A stretch of DNA of 8,674 nucleotides from Devosia equisanguinis (GCA_945901835.1 CAMDMH010000097.1:1-8674); one strand, 5' to 3'; counted from the stretch's first letter, positions 1 to 6,281 are shown. The notes: generated by a model from the letters alone, not told the origin. Made by a program: numbers and translations.

Positions 1-413
1 AAGAATTCCATGTCTCGGTCGGCCACGCCCCACTCGTGCTGTAACGCCCCGCGCGTCCACAGCGCCGCCGTCTGCTGATACTCCGTAACGCCGACGCGAC
101 GCCCTTTAAGGTCCTCAGGCCGCTCGATCCCCGCCGTCCGCCGCACGAGAATATTCGCATGAAAGAACCGCCGCGTCGTGAAGATCGGCAGTCCCACAAA
201 ACGATCATCGCCTTTCGCCACCGCGATCATCAGCGACGAAAAGCTCATCTCCGAAGCGTCCCAATCCCCGAACTTGAGCTGGCGCCAGAAGATCTCGCCG
301 GGATTGCCGGGCGTGCAGACGAGATCGATCCCGTCGGGCTTCACCGTCCCGTCGAGGATCGGCTGGGTCCGCGGATTGGCAACGAAGGCTACGGAGAGCT
401 TGAGGTCGGACAT
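1..413 (-). CDS. 4,5-dihydroxyphthalate decarboxylase-like protein (partial, C-terminus beyond left edge)
   Basis: The first 137 codons are present and the gene runs off the left edge. The start is the ATG at 413-411, with a GGAG about 13 nt upstream inside the end of the preceding gene. There is no signal peptide, so the product is predicted to be cytoplasmic. It resembles proteins annotated as 4,5-dihydroxyphthalate decarboxylase (Pht5-like), which have a periplasmic-binding-protein-like II fold. Visible hallmarks are an N-terminal LKLSVAF strand, the PDGIDLVC segment (residues 26-33), EIFWRQLKFGDWDASEMSFSS (split as EIFWRQL at 40-46 and EMSFSS at 55-60), the GLPIF strand followed by RRFFHANI (74-88), and DLKGRRVGVTEYQQTAALW (101-119). 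The family is broad and many members are only distantly related to the true phthalate enzyme, so substrate and even decarboxylase activity are inferred. It lies 8 bp downstream of a TctC-type binding protein and is almost certainly co-transcribed with it. An NMT1/THI5-like binding protein is the main alternative. Confidence 0.75.
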   Translation of the reverse strand, partial: MSDLKLSVAFVANPRTQPILDGTVKPDGIDLVCTPGNPGEIFWRQLKFGDWDASEMSFSSLMIAVAKGDDRFVGLPIFTTRRFFHANILVRRTAGIERPEDLKGRRVGVTEYQQTAALWTRGALQHEWGVADRDMEF

Positions 414-421
414 GCGGGCGT

Positions 422-1513
422 TCAATCTCCGTAGACGGCCTTCACCTTCGCGGCGAGTTCGGGCGGAATGGCCGCGACATCAGCGACGAGCGCCTGCAGG
501 TCTTCCCCGGTCATCGGCTCGACCGGCAATCCCATCGGCTTGAACTCGGCCAGGAACTCGGGATCCTTCATCGTCGCATCGAACGCCCGGCGCAAGGCGT
601 TGACGCGGGCGGCCGGTACTTCCGGCGGCAACTTGAACGATTTTCCAATCTCGACCGCATTGAGCACAGCCTTCAGGATGGCACGCTGCTCGTCCGACTT
701 CGCCAGTTCGAACGCGGTCGGAACATCGGGCATCTCCGCATGCCGCTTTGCCGCGAATTGCAGGAGGATGCGGACCTTGCCCTCGCGAATCCAATCCGCG
801 TGCAGCGACTTCAGCGCTTCCCAAGAGGTCGAATGCCCTTCGGTTTCCCCGCGCTCGAGCGCCAGCATCGCTTCGGTCGAGGACTTGTAGCCCATGATGA
901 TCTTGAAGCGCGTGCCCAGCAGTTTGTTGAGCACGTTCGGATATACCGACACCGTCGAGCCCGCTCCCGTCGCCCCCAGCGTGATCTCGCGCTCGTACGC
1001 ATCACGGACGGACATCGCCTTCGACGTCTGCCAGACGAACAACTGGTTGACCGAGGTCGAGACCCGCCCGATCCACTGGAACTTCGCTGTCTCGAACCGG
1101 ATGTTCGGCGTGCCGAGCTTCTCATCGAGCGGCAGCGCGGGCGCGGCAAGTCCGATCACAGTCCCGTCCTTGGGCGCTTGGTTGTAGAGCCAGTTCGCCG
1201 CAGCCAACCCACCTGCTCCCGGCATGTTGCGGGAGATGATACGCGGGGTGCCGGGAACATGCTTCGACAGATGGCGCGCGACATGGCGCGCATAGACGTC
1301 GTTGCTGCCGCCGGGTGGGAACCCGACCACGAGATCAAGCGTGCGGCCGGCATAGAATGCCTCCACCGTCGTATCCGCCGGCTGGGCCAGCGCCCCGCCT
1401 GCTCCAGCCGAGCAGCCCGCCCATACCCCAACCGACAGCCCGAGCAGCACCAACCCTGCGCCATGAGGTCGCCGCGTGTCGCCCCGTGACAGCTTTCCGC
1501 CTCTGCCAGCCAT
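422..1513 (-). CDS. Tripartite tricarboxylate transporter-type solute-binding protein (Bug/TctC family)
   Basis: This 363-residue secreted protein belongs to the Bug/TctC family, which bind carboxylic acids and aromatic acids in the periplasm for a TctAB membrane transporter. The N-terminus has Arg/Lys residues, a hydrophobic core (about residues 19-32) and an ALA-Q signal peptidase site near 43/44. A cysteine at 34 is not in a convincing lipobox. Family landmarks are VVGFPPGGSNDVYAR (62-76), where the PGGS-D loop contacts ligand carboxylate in known Bug structures, and RNMPGAGGLAAANWLY (95-110). The C-terminal half has the DVPTAFEL segment. Length is slightly above the usual 320-330 residues because of a long N-terminus. 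The start is supported by a GGGGAGG ribosome-binding site 5 nt upstream. No tctA or tctB gene is seen in the window. The next gene, 8 bp away, is a dihydroxyphthalate decarboxylase-like protein, suggesting an aromatic or dicarboxylate ligand. Confidence 0.92.
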   Translation of the reverse strand: MAGRGGKLSRGDTRRPHGAGLVLLGLSVGVWAGCSAGAGGALAQPADTTVEAFYAGRTLDLVVGFPPGGSNDVYARHVARHLSKHVPGTPRIISRNMPGAGGLAAANWLYNQAPKDGTVIGLAAPALPLDEKLGTPNIRFETAKFQWIGRVSTSVNQLFVWQTSKAMSVRDAYEREITLGATGAGSTVSVYPNVLNKLLGTRFKIIMGYKSSTEAMLALERGETEGHSTSWEALKSLHADWIREGKVRILLQFAAKRHAEMPDVPTAFELAKSDEQRAILKAVLNAVEIGKSFKLPPEVPAARVNALRRAFDATMKDPEFLAEFKPMGLPVEPMTGEDLQALVADVAAIPPELAAKVKAVYGD

Positions 1514-1673
1514 CGAGCCCTCCCCGAGATGGCGCGCTTGGGCGCCTATCGAGCGCTAATCGTAGTCCGATCCGAGACCAAAGCGCTACAAGACCTGTGG
1601 TTGGCGCCAGTGGACCGCGGGCAGCCTGCCCCGCACACCGGCGTAAACCAGAAAATCCGTTGACCTACGATCG

Positions 1674-1704
1674 ATTGGACGCCAGCGCTCCAATGGATTA
1701 TGAA
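1674..1704 (+). promoter_or_regulatory. Candidate promoter with overlapping dyad upstream of the DUF937 gene
   Basis: The divergent intergenic region 1514-1785 contains a perfect 6-bp inverted repeat, ATTGGA-N9-TCCAAT (1674-1694). Its left arm overlaps a possible -35 element TTGGAC (1675-1680), which is followed after 18 bp by a TATGAA -10-like hexamer (1699-1704). The element lies about 80 bp before the GTG start of the downstream gene. The matches to sigma-70 consensus are only partial, so this is a candidate. No clear promoter for the minus-strand tctC-type gene was found in the rest of the region. Confidence 0.28.
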
Positions 1705-1772
1705 CAGAGTATTGCCCGACACCCCGCGCTCCCGCGCGATGACCGCGCATAGACCAATCCTTCTATCCATCC

Positions 1773-1779
1773 AAGGAGG
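1773..1779 (+). promoter_or_regulatory. Ribosome-binding site fixing the GTG start of the DUF937 gene
   Basis: AAGGAGG lies 6 nt before the GTG at 1786. This near-perfect Shine-Dalgarno sequence favours that GTG over the in-frame ATG at 1801, where the same sequence would be about 21 nt away. Confidence 0.8.
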
Positions 1780-1785
1780 CCCCCC

Positions 1786-2817
1786 GTGAACCTCGTATCC
1801 ATGGCCCTGCAGTATCTGACACCGGTCCTGGTCGGGAAGCTGGCGTCCAGCCTCGGCATCAATTCGACGATCGCCAACACCATCGTGCGCGCGGCCGTCC
1901 CCGTGATCTTGGGCTCGCTCGTCGGCAAGACAGCCAAGCCCGAAGGCGCCCGCGGGTTGTTCGATATACTGGCCAAGCAGGACACCGGTCTTCTCGGCCG
2001 CCTCGGCACCGTCCTCGGCACCCCGCAGCAGAAGACGATCGCGGAGCAGGGCTCGAACGCCCTGGGCTCGCTGCTGGGCACATCTTCGCTCGGCTCCCTC
2101 GTCGGCGCGGTCTCGAAGTACGCGAACGTCGACAATACCGCGACGACCGGCATCATCGGAATGCTCGCGCCGATCGTACTGGGAACGCTGAGCCAGCAGC
2201 AGAAGAGCGCCAACCTCGATGCGGGCGGCCTCGCCAAGTTGCTCGGCGATCAGAAGTCCAACATCGCCTCGGCCATTCCCGCCGACCTCTCGCGCATGTT
2301 GGCGGGGACCGGCCTGCTTGATGCCATCACCCCGAAAGCATCAACGACGCCAGCAGCAGCCATAACGCCGGCAAAGCCTTTCAACGGCTGGCCGTGGGCA
2401 GCGCTCGTCGCAGCCGCCAGTCTCCTTTGGGGTTCCTGGTTCGGTGGCGACCCGGCCCCTTGGGCAGCCGTCCCTGCGCCACCGCGCTTGATGGCCGGCG
2501 CGACCGACGTCTCGGGCGAGTTGGACACCGCGCTGAAGTCGCTGCATGGCCTCCTGTCGACCGTTAAGGACAAGGGCTCGGCCGAAACCGCAGCCCCGAA
2601 ACTGCGGCTGGCGCAAACGCAAATCGAGCGCCTGGACACTGCCGCAAAGCAGCTCCCCACCGATGGCAAACGCATCCTCGCCGGATACGTCGCCGCCTGG
2701 CTGCCGGTGATCACGCCGGTAATGGCATCCGTGCTAGCCAACTCCAGCGCCGGACCGATCGTGAAGCCCATCCTCGATGCGATGCGCGGCAAGCTCGAAG
2801 CGCTTTCGAAGGGCTGA
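1786..2817 (+). CDS. DUF937 domain protein with one membrane segment
   Basis: This 343-residue protein starts at a GTG with a strong AAGGAGG ribosome-binding site. Residues 1 to about 180 look like a DUF937 (YidB-like) domain: short Gly/Leu/Ser-rich helices repeating patterns such as VLVGKLASSLG, VPVILGSLVGK, GRLGTVLG, GSLLGTSSLGSLVG and LAPIVLGTL. A Thr/Ala/Pro-rich linker (about 181-199) leads to a single hydrophobic stretch, WPWAALVAAASLLWGSWFGG (202-221), probably a transmembrane helix. The C-terminal 100 residues are predicted helical, with an amphipathic stretch (about 245-290) and a final segment at 296-340. There is no classical signal peptide, so the DUF937 part is probably cytoplasmic unless the topology is reversed. 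Some related proteins carry an OmpA-like domain after the helix, which is not recognisable here. Function is unknown. The gene stands alone, between a divergent promoter region and a terminator-like hairpin. Confidence 0.8.
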   Translation: MNLVSMALQYLTPVLVGKLASSLGINSTIANTIVRAAVPVILGSLVGKTAKPEGARGLFDILAKQDTGLLGRLGTVLGTPQQKTIAEQGSNALGSLLGTSSLGSLVGAVSKYANVDNTATTGIIGMLAPIVLGTLSQQQKSANLDAGGLAKLLGDQKSNIASAIPADLSRMLAGTGLLDAITPKASTTPAAAITPAKPFNGWPWAALVAAASLLWGSWFGGDPAPWAAVPAPPRLMAGATDVSGELDTALKSLHGLLSTVKDKGSAETAAPKLRLAQTQIERLDTAAKQLPTDGKRILAGYVAAWLPVITPVMASVLANSSAGPIVKPILDAMRGKLEALSKG

Positions 2818-2829
2818 CGCCCGAGCTTC

Positions 2830-2879
2830 ATACGATTTACCCAGGCCGGCGCTGGTCACCAGTGCCGGCCTCGTCGTAT
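2830..2879 (+). terminator. Strong hairpin after the DUF937 gene, terminator-like or attenuator
   Basis: The core at 2843-2871 forms a 13-bp stem (one G-T wobble) around a 3-nt TCA loop, with AGGCCGGC and GCCGGCCT as outer arms. A further pair of perfect 6-bp arms, ATACGA (2830-2835) and TCGTAT (2874-2879), extends the dyad. There is no clear U-tract, only a short mixed T-rich stretch, so an intrinsic terminator is likely but not certain. The outer arm ends 10 nt before the next gene's ATG, so the structure could also affect that gene's expression. Confidence 0.55.
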
Positions 2880-2882
2880 ATG
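2853..2882 (+). promoter_or_regulatory. Candidate promoter for a leaderless APH-fold transcript
   Basis: TGGTCA (2853-2858) and TATATG (2877-2882) are separated by 18 bp, each matching the sigma-70 consensus at 4 of 6 positions. Such a promoter would start transcription at or next to the A of the ATG at 2890. That would account for the absence of any Shine-Dalgarno sequence before this gene. It overlaps the hairpin at 2843-2871. The call is speculative. Confidence 0.22.
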
Positions 2883-2889
2883 CTCCTTC

Positions 2890-3951
2890 ATGAAGACAAC
2901 CTTGGAAGACATCGCGACACGCACGGCCCTCGCAGCCGCCGTCGCGACGAGCATCGGCGCCCAGACCGTTGCGATCACATCGGCCACGAAGCTCGCTGGC
3001 GGCGCCGTTCAGGAGAACTGGCGGATAGATGCGACGGTCGACGGTGGAGCGCGCGCGGGCACCCACGCCTGGGTCGTGCGCACCGACGCCAGCGCGCGCA
3101 TTGCGTTGAGCCTCGACCGCGAGACCGAGGCGAAGGTCCTGGCTGCCGCTCATCTGGCCGGCGTGAAGGTCGCCGAGCTCATCGCCACCGCCGGCGCGGA
3201 CAGCACGCTCGGAAAACCTTACGTCGTGCAGAACTGGATCGAAGGCAGCGCCCAGGCCCGCCGCATCGTCCGCGATCCCGACGCTACCGAGCACGGCCCT
3301 GCCATCGCACGCGAACTCGCCGCTGAGCTCGCCCGCATCCACACGATCACGCCGCCACGGCCTGAGCTGGCCGCCCTCCCGTTACCCCTGCTGACGCCGG
3401 CGCGCGCAGAGGTCGCACGGTTGCGTGCAGCACTCACCAGAGCGGGCGAGCCCCGCCCGGCCCTCGAATACATCCTCTATTGGCTGGACCAGCACGCCCC
3501 CCCCGCGCACCCACTGGCGCTGGTGCACGGCGACTTCCGCACCGGCAACTACATGGTCCGCGGCGGCCTCCTCACCGGCATTCTCGACTGGGAATTCGCG
3601 CACTGGGGCGACCCGGACGAGGACATCGGCTGGCTTACCGCGTGCTGCTGGCGATTCGGCAACGACGCGCTTGAGGCGGGCGGCATCGCCCCGCTCGCCG
3701 TGTTCCTCGACGCCTACGCGGCAGCCTCCGGCCGTACTGTCCATGCCGATGCCGTCCGCTACTGGCAGATCATGGCGGCTGCAAAATGGGCGACGATCGC
3801 TGTGTTGCAGGGCGATCGTTTCCGCCTCGGCGGCGAAGCCCGCCTCGAACTCGCGCTGACCGGCCTGATGCCGGCAGAGATGGAACACGACGCACTCACA
3901 GACATTCTCGCCTGGGGCCGCGCCCCGAAGGGAGGCCCGAAGTGGCAGTGA
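2890..3951 (+). CDS. Phosphotransferase family protein (APH/choline kinase-like fold)
   Basis: This 353-residue protein has an aminoglycoside-phosphotransferase-like kinase fold (Pfam APH). An N-terminal lobe carries the glycine-rich LAGGAVQENW segment (35-44), in the position of the nucleotide-binding loop. The C-terminal lobe has the catalytic LVHGDFRTGNYM motif (211-222), with D215 as predicted catalytic base and N220 as metal ligand. It is followed by GILDWEFAHWGDPDEDIGW (230-248), with D233 as the metal-binding aspartate. The catalytic residues are intact, so the protein should be active. Members of this subgroup typically sit beside acyl-CoA dehydrogenase and DUF6285 genes rather than resistance genes, so a small hydroxylated metabolite or acyl-CoA intermediate is a more likely substrate than an antibiotic. 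No ribosome-binding site is visible before the ATG. It is followed after 4 bp by a DUF6285 gene, probably as an operon. Confidence 0.88.
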   Translation: MKTTLEDIATRTALAAAVATSIGAQTVAITSATKLAGGAVQENWRIDATVDGGARAGTHAWVVRTDASARIALSLDRETEAKVLAAAHLAGVKVAELIATAGADSTLGKPYVVQNWIEGSAQARRIVRDPDATEHGPAIARELAAELARIHTITPPRPELAALPLPLLTPARAEVARLRAALTRAGEPRPALEYILYWLDQHAPPAHPLALVHGDFRTGNYMVRGGLLTGILDWEFAHWGDPDEDIGWLTACCWRFGNDALEAGGIAPLAVFLDAYAAASGRTVHADAVRYWQIMAAAKWATIAVLQGDRFRLGGEARLELALTGLMPAEMEHDALTDILAWGRAPKGGPKWQ

Positions 3952-3955
3952 TCCA

Positions 3956-4306
3956 ATGGCTATGAGACGCATCGCACCCGACAGCTTATTGGAGCTGGCG
4001 CTCGCCACATTGCGCGATGAGCTGATGCCGGCGCTCCCCGCCGACAAGCGCTACGCCGCCGCGATGCTCGCCAACGCGCTGGAAATCTCACGCCGCGAGA
4101 TCGCCACCGACGTCGATCAGCCCCTCTGGAAGCTGCTCGACGAGTACTACGACGACGGCGACGGCACCCCCAAGAAACTCGCCACCGACATCCGCTCCGG
4201 CATTGTCAGTGAATCCACGCGCCCCGGCGTCGGCCAACTCCTCCTCGCCATCCTCGAGTCCGAACTCGCGATCACCAACCCGAAGTTCTTGGACGGGCGC
4301 GGTTAA
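3956..4306 (+). CDS. DUF6285 domain protein, partner of the APH-fold gene
   Basis: This 116-residue, mostly helical, acidic soluble protein has no signal peptide or membrane segment. Its layout matches DUF6285: an N-terminal LLELALATLRDELMPAL helix, then KRYAAAMLANALEISRREI (residues 31-49), then two shorter helices separated by a YYDDGDGTP acidic loop. DUF6285 genes commonly follow a phosphotransferase-fold gene, as here with a 4-bp gap, so the products probably act together. Their biochemical role is not established. No good Shine-Dalgarno lies at normal distance from the ATG at 3956. The ATG at 3962 (MRRIAP) is an alternative start, and translation may depend on coupling to the upstream gene. 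The gene ends 7 bp from the stop of a convergent gene. Confidence 0.75.
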   Translation: MAMRRIAPDSLLELALATLRDELMPALPADKRYAAAMLANALEISRREIATDVDQPLWKLLDEYYDDGDGTPKKLATDIRSGIVSESTRPGVGQLLLAILESELAITNPKFLDGRG

Positions 4307-4313
4307 AGGCGGC

Positions 4314-4568
4314 TTACGAAAGATCAGAGAGCAGCTTGTCGCCCGTCGATAGCGGAGCAGAAGAGTTCCAGAAGCGTGCGCGAAGCCGTGGCGCAAGCCA
4401 CCACGATACCGGCAGAGAGATCGCGATCGTGATCGCGATCATGAACGGCATCAACTCTGCCGCACGATCCTTGAGCGGCGTTGCGAGCAGTATGATGGCA
4501 CCGATGCCGAAGAAGACAGCCTGGACCATCATGAATAAAAGCGCGGCGATCGCCAATCTCGTCGACAT
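4314..4568 (-). CDS. Small two-helix membrane protein, uncharacterised
   Basis: This 84-residue protein consists of two hydrophobic helices, about residues 5-28 (IAALLFMMVQAVFFGIGAII) and 39-58 (MPFMIAITIAISLPVSWW), joined by a short charged loop containing KDRAAE. A basic APRLRARF follows the second helix, suggesting a hairpin with both ends in the cytoplasm by the positive-inside rule. The chosen ATG at 4568 gives a compact protein. In-frame ATGs at 4616 and 4655 would add 16 or 29 polar residues and lie before a weak GGAAC-type site, so a longer form cannot be excluded. No strong ribosome-binding site precedes 4568. I recognise no named family. It converges on the DUF6285 gene with 7 bp between stop codons. 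Confidence 0.65.
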   Translation of the reverse strand: MSTRLAIAALLFMMVQAVFFGIGAIILLATPLKDRAAELMPFMIAITIAISLPVSWWLAPRLRARFWNSSAPLSTGDKLLSDLS

Positions 4569-4575
4569 CTGAACA

Positions 4576-4605
4576 CCGTTGTCCGAGTTCTTTCCCAAAC
4601 AACGG
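4576..4605. repeat. Inverted repeat just upstream of the small membrane protein gene
   Basis: Perfect 7-bp arms CCGTTGT (4576-4582) and ACAACGG (4599-4605) flank a 16-nt spacer. The repeat ends 7 bp before the minus-strand ATG at 4568. It could be an operator or a leader hairpin affecting translation. If the gene begins at an upstream ATG, it would lie inside the coding sequence. Confidence 0.45.
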
Positions 4606-4674
4606 CGTCCTGACATCAAAAGTTCCGCCGCCCAGATGCGTCTCGACGGAGGCACAAGCCGGTACGGTCGAACA

Positions 4675-4709
4675 AGGGTGCGGTACGCGCATGCTCGCTA
4701 CCGCGCCCT
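4675..4709. repeat. Long inverted repeat between the membrane protein and LVIVD genes
   Basis: Arms of 11 bp, AGGGTGCGGTA (4675-4685) and TACCGCGCCCT (4699-4709), pair with one G-T wobble in plus-strand RNA around a 13-nt loop. There is no T-tract on either side, so it is not an obvious terminator. Its role is unknown. Confidence 0.45.
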
Positions 4710-4724
4710 ACGGAACGGCTGAAA

Positions 4725-4749
4725 TCGCCCCCACCGCACGGCGGCGGGG
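4725..4749 (-). terminator. Probable terminator of the LVIVD-repeat gene
   Basis: On the minus strand, a 9-bp GC-rich stem (one G-U) with a 3-nt loop spans 4749-4729, starting 11 bp after the stop codon at 4761. It is followed by GCGATTTC, a weak U-tract. The position supports termination and the short tract lowers confidence. Confidence 0.5.
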
Positions 4750-4760
4750 AAGCCCCCCCC

Positions 4761-5885
4761 TCAAACCCGCTCGACGATACTCAGCCCACCCACCCGGTCT
4801 ATCAGGTAGAACAACCCGCGGTCGTCGACGGTGATGTCGTTGCTCGACACGCGGCTCGCGCCCTTGGCCGGGTCCGGCATGTACCACGCGACTTCGCGCG
4901 GCGCCTGCGGGTTGCCGATGTCGATGATCCGCATGCCCTGCGCGAACCACGCGAACGGGATCTCGTTACCAGTCACTTTCTCGCAGGGCTGATGGCACGC
5001 CGTCATCGTCGGCGACGGCCGGCCCACGATGCCCTCCACCTGGAAGCTCGATACCGGCACGGGATTGCGCTCGTCCGTGATGTCGACCATCCACATGAAC
5101 GCCGCCGTGTCGTTCTCCTGGCGGAACACGTCCTCGTCCGCGACCAGCAGATACTTGCGCCCGTTGATCTCGTGCGGGATCGGCAGCGCCGTATGTGTGG
5201 GACACACGAACGGCGGCGACCAGTCGAGACCCGACACGAATTTCGGCTTCGACATGTCCTCGATGTCGAGGATCGCGAATCCGCCGAGCCAGTAGCTCGT
5301 ATAGAGCCGGTTGCCCATCCGAAGCGGATGGTGACAGCGGTGAGCGGTCTTGTCCCACGTCGGCTTCTCGCCGCCCGCGACGTGCTGGCCCGGCATCCAC
5401 CACCGGCCCACTTCGGTCGGCTTCGTCGGATCTTTCAGATCCATGATCATCATGATGTTGCCGACGTAGCCTTCCTGCGTCGGCGACATGTAGACATAGC
5501 GGCCGTCGAAATCGTAGCGGTGCACGCCCACGCCGGCACTTGTCGACCACTTGGTGATCAGCTTCGGCTTCGTCGGCGTCGATATATCGTAGATGCCGAT
5601 GCCGCCCTGCCAGCCCGATGGAATCGGATTGGTGTCGACGTGATTGAGCTCGTGGTTGACGATCATCAGGCCGTTGCCGACGCGAACCTTGTGGCTGTGC
5701 GTCCCGAGCGGCATGTCGAGCGTCGCGAGCAGCTTTGGGTTTTTCGGATCGCGAACGTCCACGACCGACGTTCCGTGCGGCGCCTTCATGTGCGCGATAT
5801 ACGCGATCCCATTCTCGACCACGACCTGTCCGCCGCCGGCGCAATCGTAATACCCGGCCTGTCGCAGGCCCTTCCCTGATGGCAT
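4761..5885 (-). CDS. LVIVD-repeat beta-propeller protein
   Basis: This 374-residue protein has no signal peptide and is predicted to be cytoplasmic. It contains seven LVIVD-type repeats, each a '(H)-x-x-x-x-G-x-x-x-Y' strand followed by 'G-(I/L)-x-I-x-D-(I/V)-x-x-P-x-x-P'. Approximate repeat starts are residues 18, 63, 121, 184, 229, 296 and 348, predicting a seven-bladed propeller. Clear blade ends are VVDVRDPKNP (41-50), GIYDISTPTKP, MIMDLKDPTKP, AILDIEDMSKP, MVDITDERNP and IIDIGNPQAP. Blades 2 to 6 each start with a histidine: H63/H65, H122, H185/H186, H231 and H298. Cysteines 184, 228, 297 and 301 lie beside three of these. A propeller with inward-facing histidines recalls the selenium-binding protein/methanethiol oxidase fold, but that link is inference. 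The ATG at 5885 was chosen over one at 5978 because of the ribosome-binding site and because the extra 31 residues overlap the upstream gene's terminator. It is probably monocistronic. Confidence 0.82.
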   Translation of the reverse strand: MPSGKGLRQAGYYDCAGGGQVVVENGIAYIAHMKAPHGTSVVDVRDPKNPKLLATLDMPLGTHSHKVRVGNGLMIVNHELNHVDTNPIPSGWQGGIGIYDISTPTKPKLITKWSTSAGVGVHRYDFDGRYVYMSPTQEGYVGNIMMIMDLKDPTKPTEVGRWWMPGQHVAGGEKPTWDKTAHRCHHPLRMGNRLYTSYWLGGFAILDIEDMSKPKFVSGLDWSPPFVCPTHTALPIPHEINGRKYLLVADEDVFRQENDTAAFMWMVDITDERNPVPVSSFQVEGIVGRPSPTMTACHQPCEKVTGNEIPFAWFAQGMRIIDIGNPQAPREVAWYMPDPAKGASRVSSNDITVDDRGLFYLIDRVGGLSIVERV

Positions 5886-5891
5886 GAACGT

Positions 5892-5897
5892 CTCCCT
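5892..5897 (-). promoter_or_regulatory. Ribosome-binding site fixing the LVIVD gene start
   Basis: On the minus strand AGGGAG ends 6 nt before the ATG at 5885. This supports starting at MPSGKG rather than at the upstream in-frame ATG at 5978, which lies inside the terminator hairpin of the neighbouring gene. Confidence 0.7.
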
Positions 5898-5955
5898 CTC
5901 GCCGGCTCCGTATCGAACCTGAGGGAAACATACATGCGCGGTGCCGTAGCGCCAC

Positions 5956-5994
5956 AAAAAGCTGCTCCGCCAGGGCATGCCTGCCCGGCGGAGC
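5956..5994 (-). terminator. Rho-independent terminator after the first small paralogue
   Basis: On the minus strand, GCTCCGCC (5994-5987) pairs perfectly with GGCGGAGC (5971-5964). An inner 5-bp stem (GGGCA/TGCCC), a single bulged base and a 4-nt loop complete the hairpin. It is followed after 3 nt by five Ts (5960-5956). It lies 24 bp past the stop of the gene ending at 6018 and shares its outer stem with the hairpin at 6454-6484. Confidence 0.88.
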
Positions 5995-6017
5995 CAATGA
6001 ATGCGCTGTGCTGGAAA

Positions 6018-6281
6018 CTACCTTCTCCGGCCATTCTCGAACACGCGGGCCCAATACTCCTCGGTGTCGCACTTGTTGCGGAAGTTGAGCTGGCTGGAAG
6101 ATGTGCCCGTATCGCGCTTGCACAGGCCGTTGTGATCGACCGAGTGGGCGCGGCCATAGAAGCGCGCTCCGGTGTGCTTGACCTCGGCCTTGCGGTACCC
6201 GCGCTGTTGAGCCGAAGCATCGGTCGGCGCGAGTGCAATGATCGAAACGGTTGCGGCGAGGGCGGCGAACAGGACTTTCAT
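6018..6281 (-). CDS. Small secreted two-cysteine protein, paralogue 1
   Basis: This 87-residue protein has a signal peptide (MKVLFAALAATVSIIALA, cleavage predicted after ASA at 24). A basic, Gly/His/Arg-rich linker (25-48) leads to a conserved C-terminal core: NGLC-K-RDTGT (51-60), QLNF-R-N (64-69), then C71-D-x-EE-Y-W. The two cysteines, C54 and C71, are 17 positions apart, the same as in the two neighbouring paralogues, and probably form a disulfide in the periplasm. The start at 6281 has a GGGAG ribosome-binding site 8 nt upstream. It is probably monocistronic: it has its own terminator (5956-5994), a terminator for the upstream gene lies before it, and a 16-bp palindrome lies 92 nt upstream. 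I recognise no named family or function. Confidence 0.85.
   Translation of the reverse strand: MKVLFAALAATVSIIALAPTDASAQQRGYRKAEVKHTGARFYGRAHSVDHNGLCKRDTGTSSSQLNFRNKCDTEEYWARVFENGRRR

Noticed and set aside
2250..2831. A 193-codon minus-strand open frame opposite the DUF937 gene
   Set aside because: It lies wholly antisense to a gene with a strong ribosome-binding site and coherent protein features, and it shows no domain of its own.
3942..3965. A seven-codon open frame (GTG start) linking the APH-fold and DUF6285 genes, with a GGAGG nearby
   Set aside because: The GGAGG lies within the end of the APH-fold gene and the frame is too short to support. It might still help translational coupling to the ATG at 3962.
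5917..5933. A possible fourth copy of the 16-bp palindrome upstream of the LVIVD gene
   Set aside because: Only the left half-site (TGTTTCC on the minus strand) is present; the right half matches at about one of seven positions.
5886..5978. N-terminal extension of 31 residues on the LVIVD protein
   Set aside because: The extension begins inside the neighbouring gene's terminator hairpin, and a good ribosome-binding site lies directly before the internal ATG at 5885.
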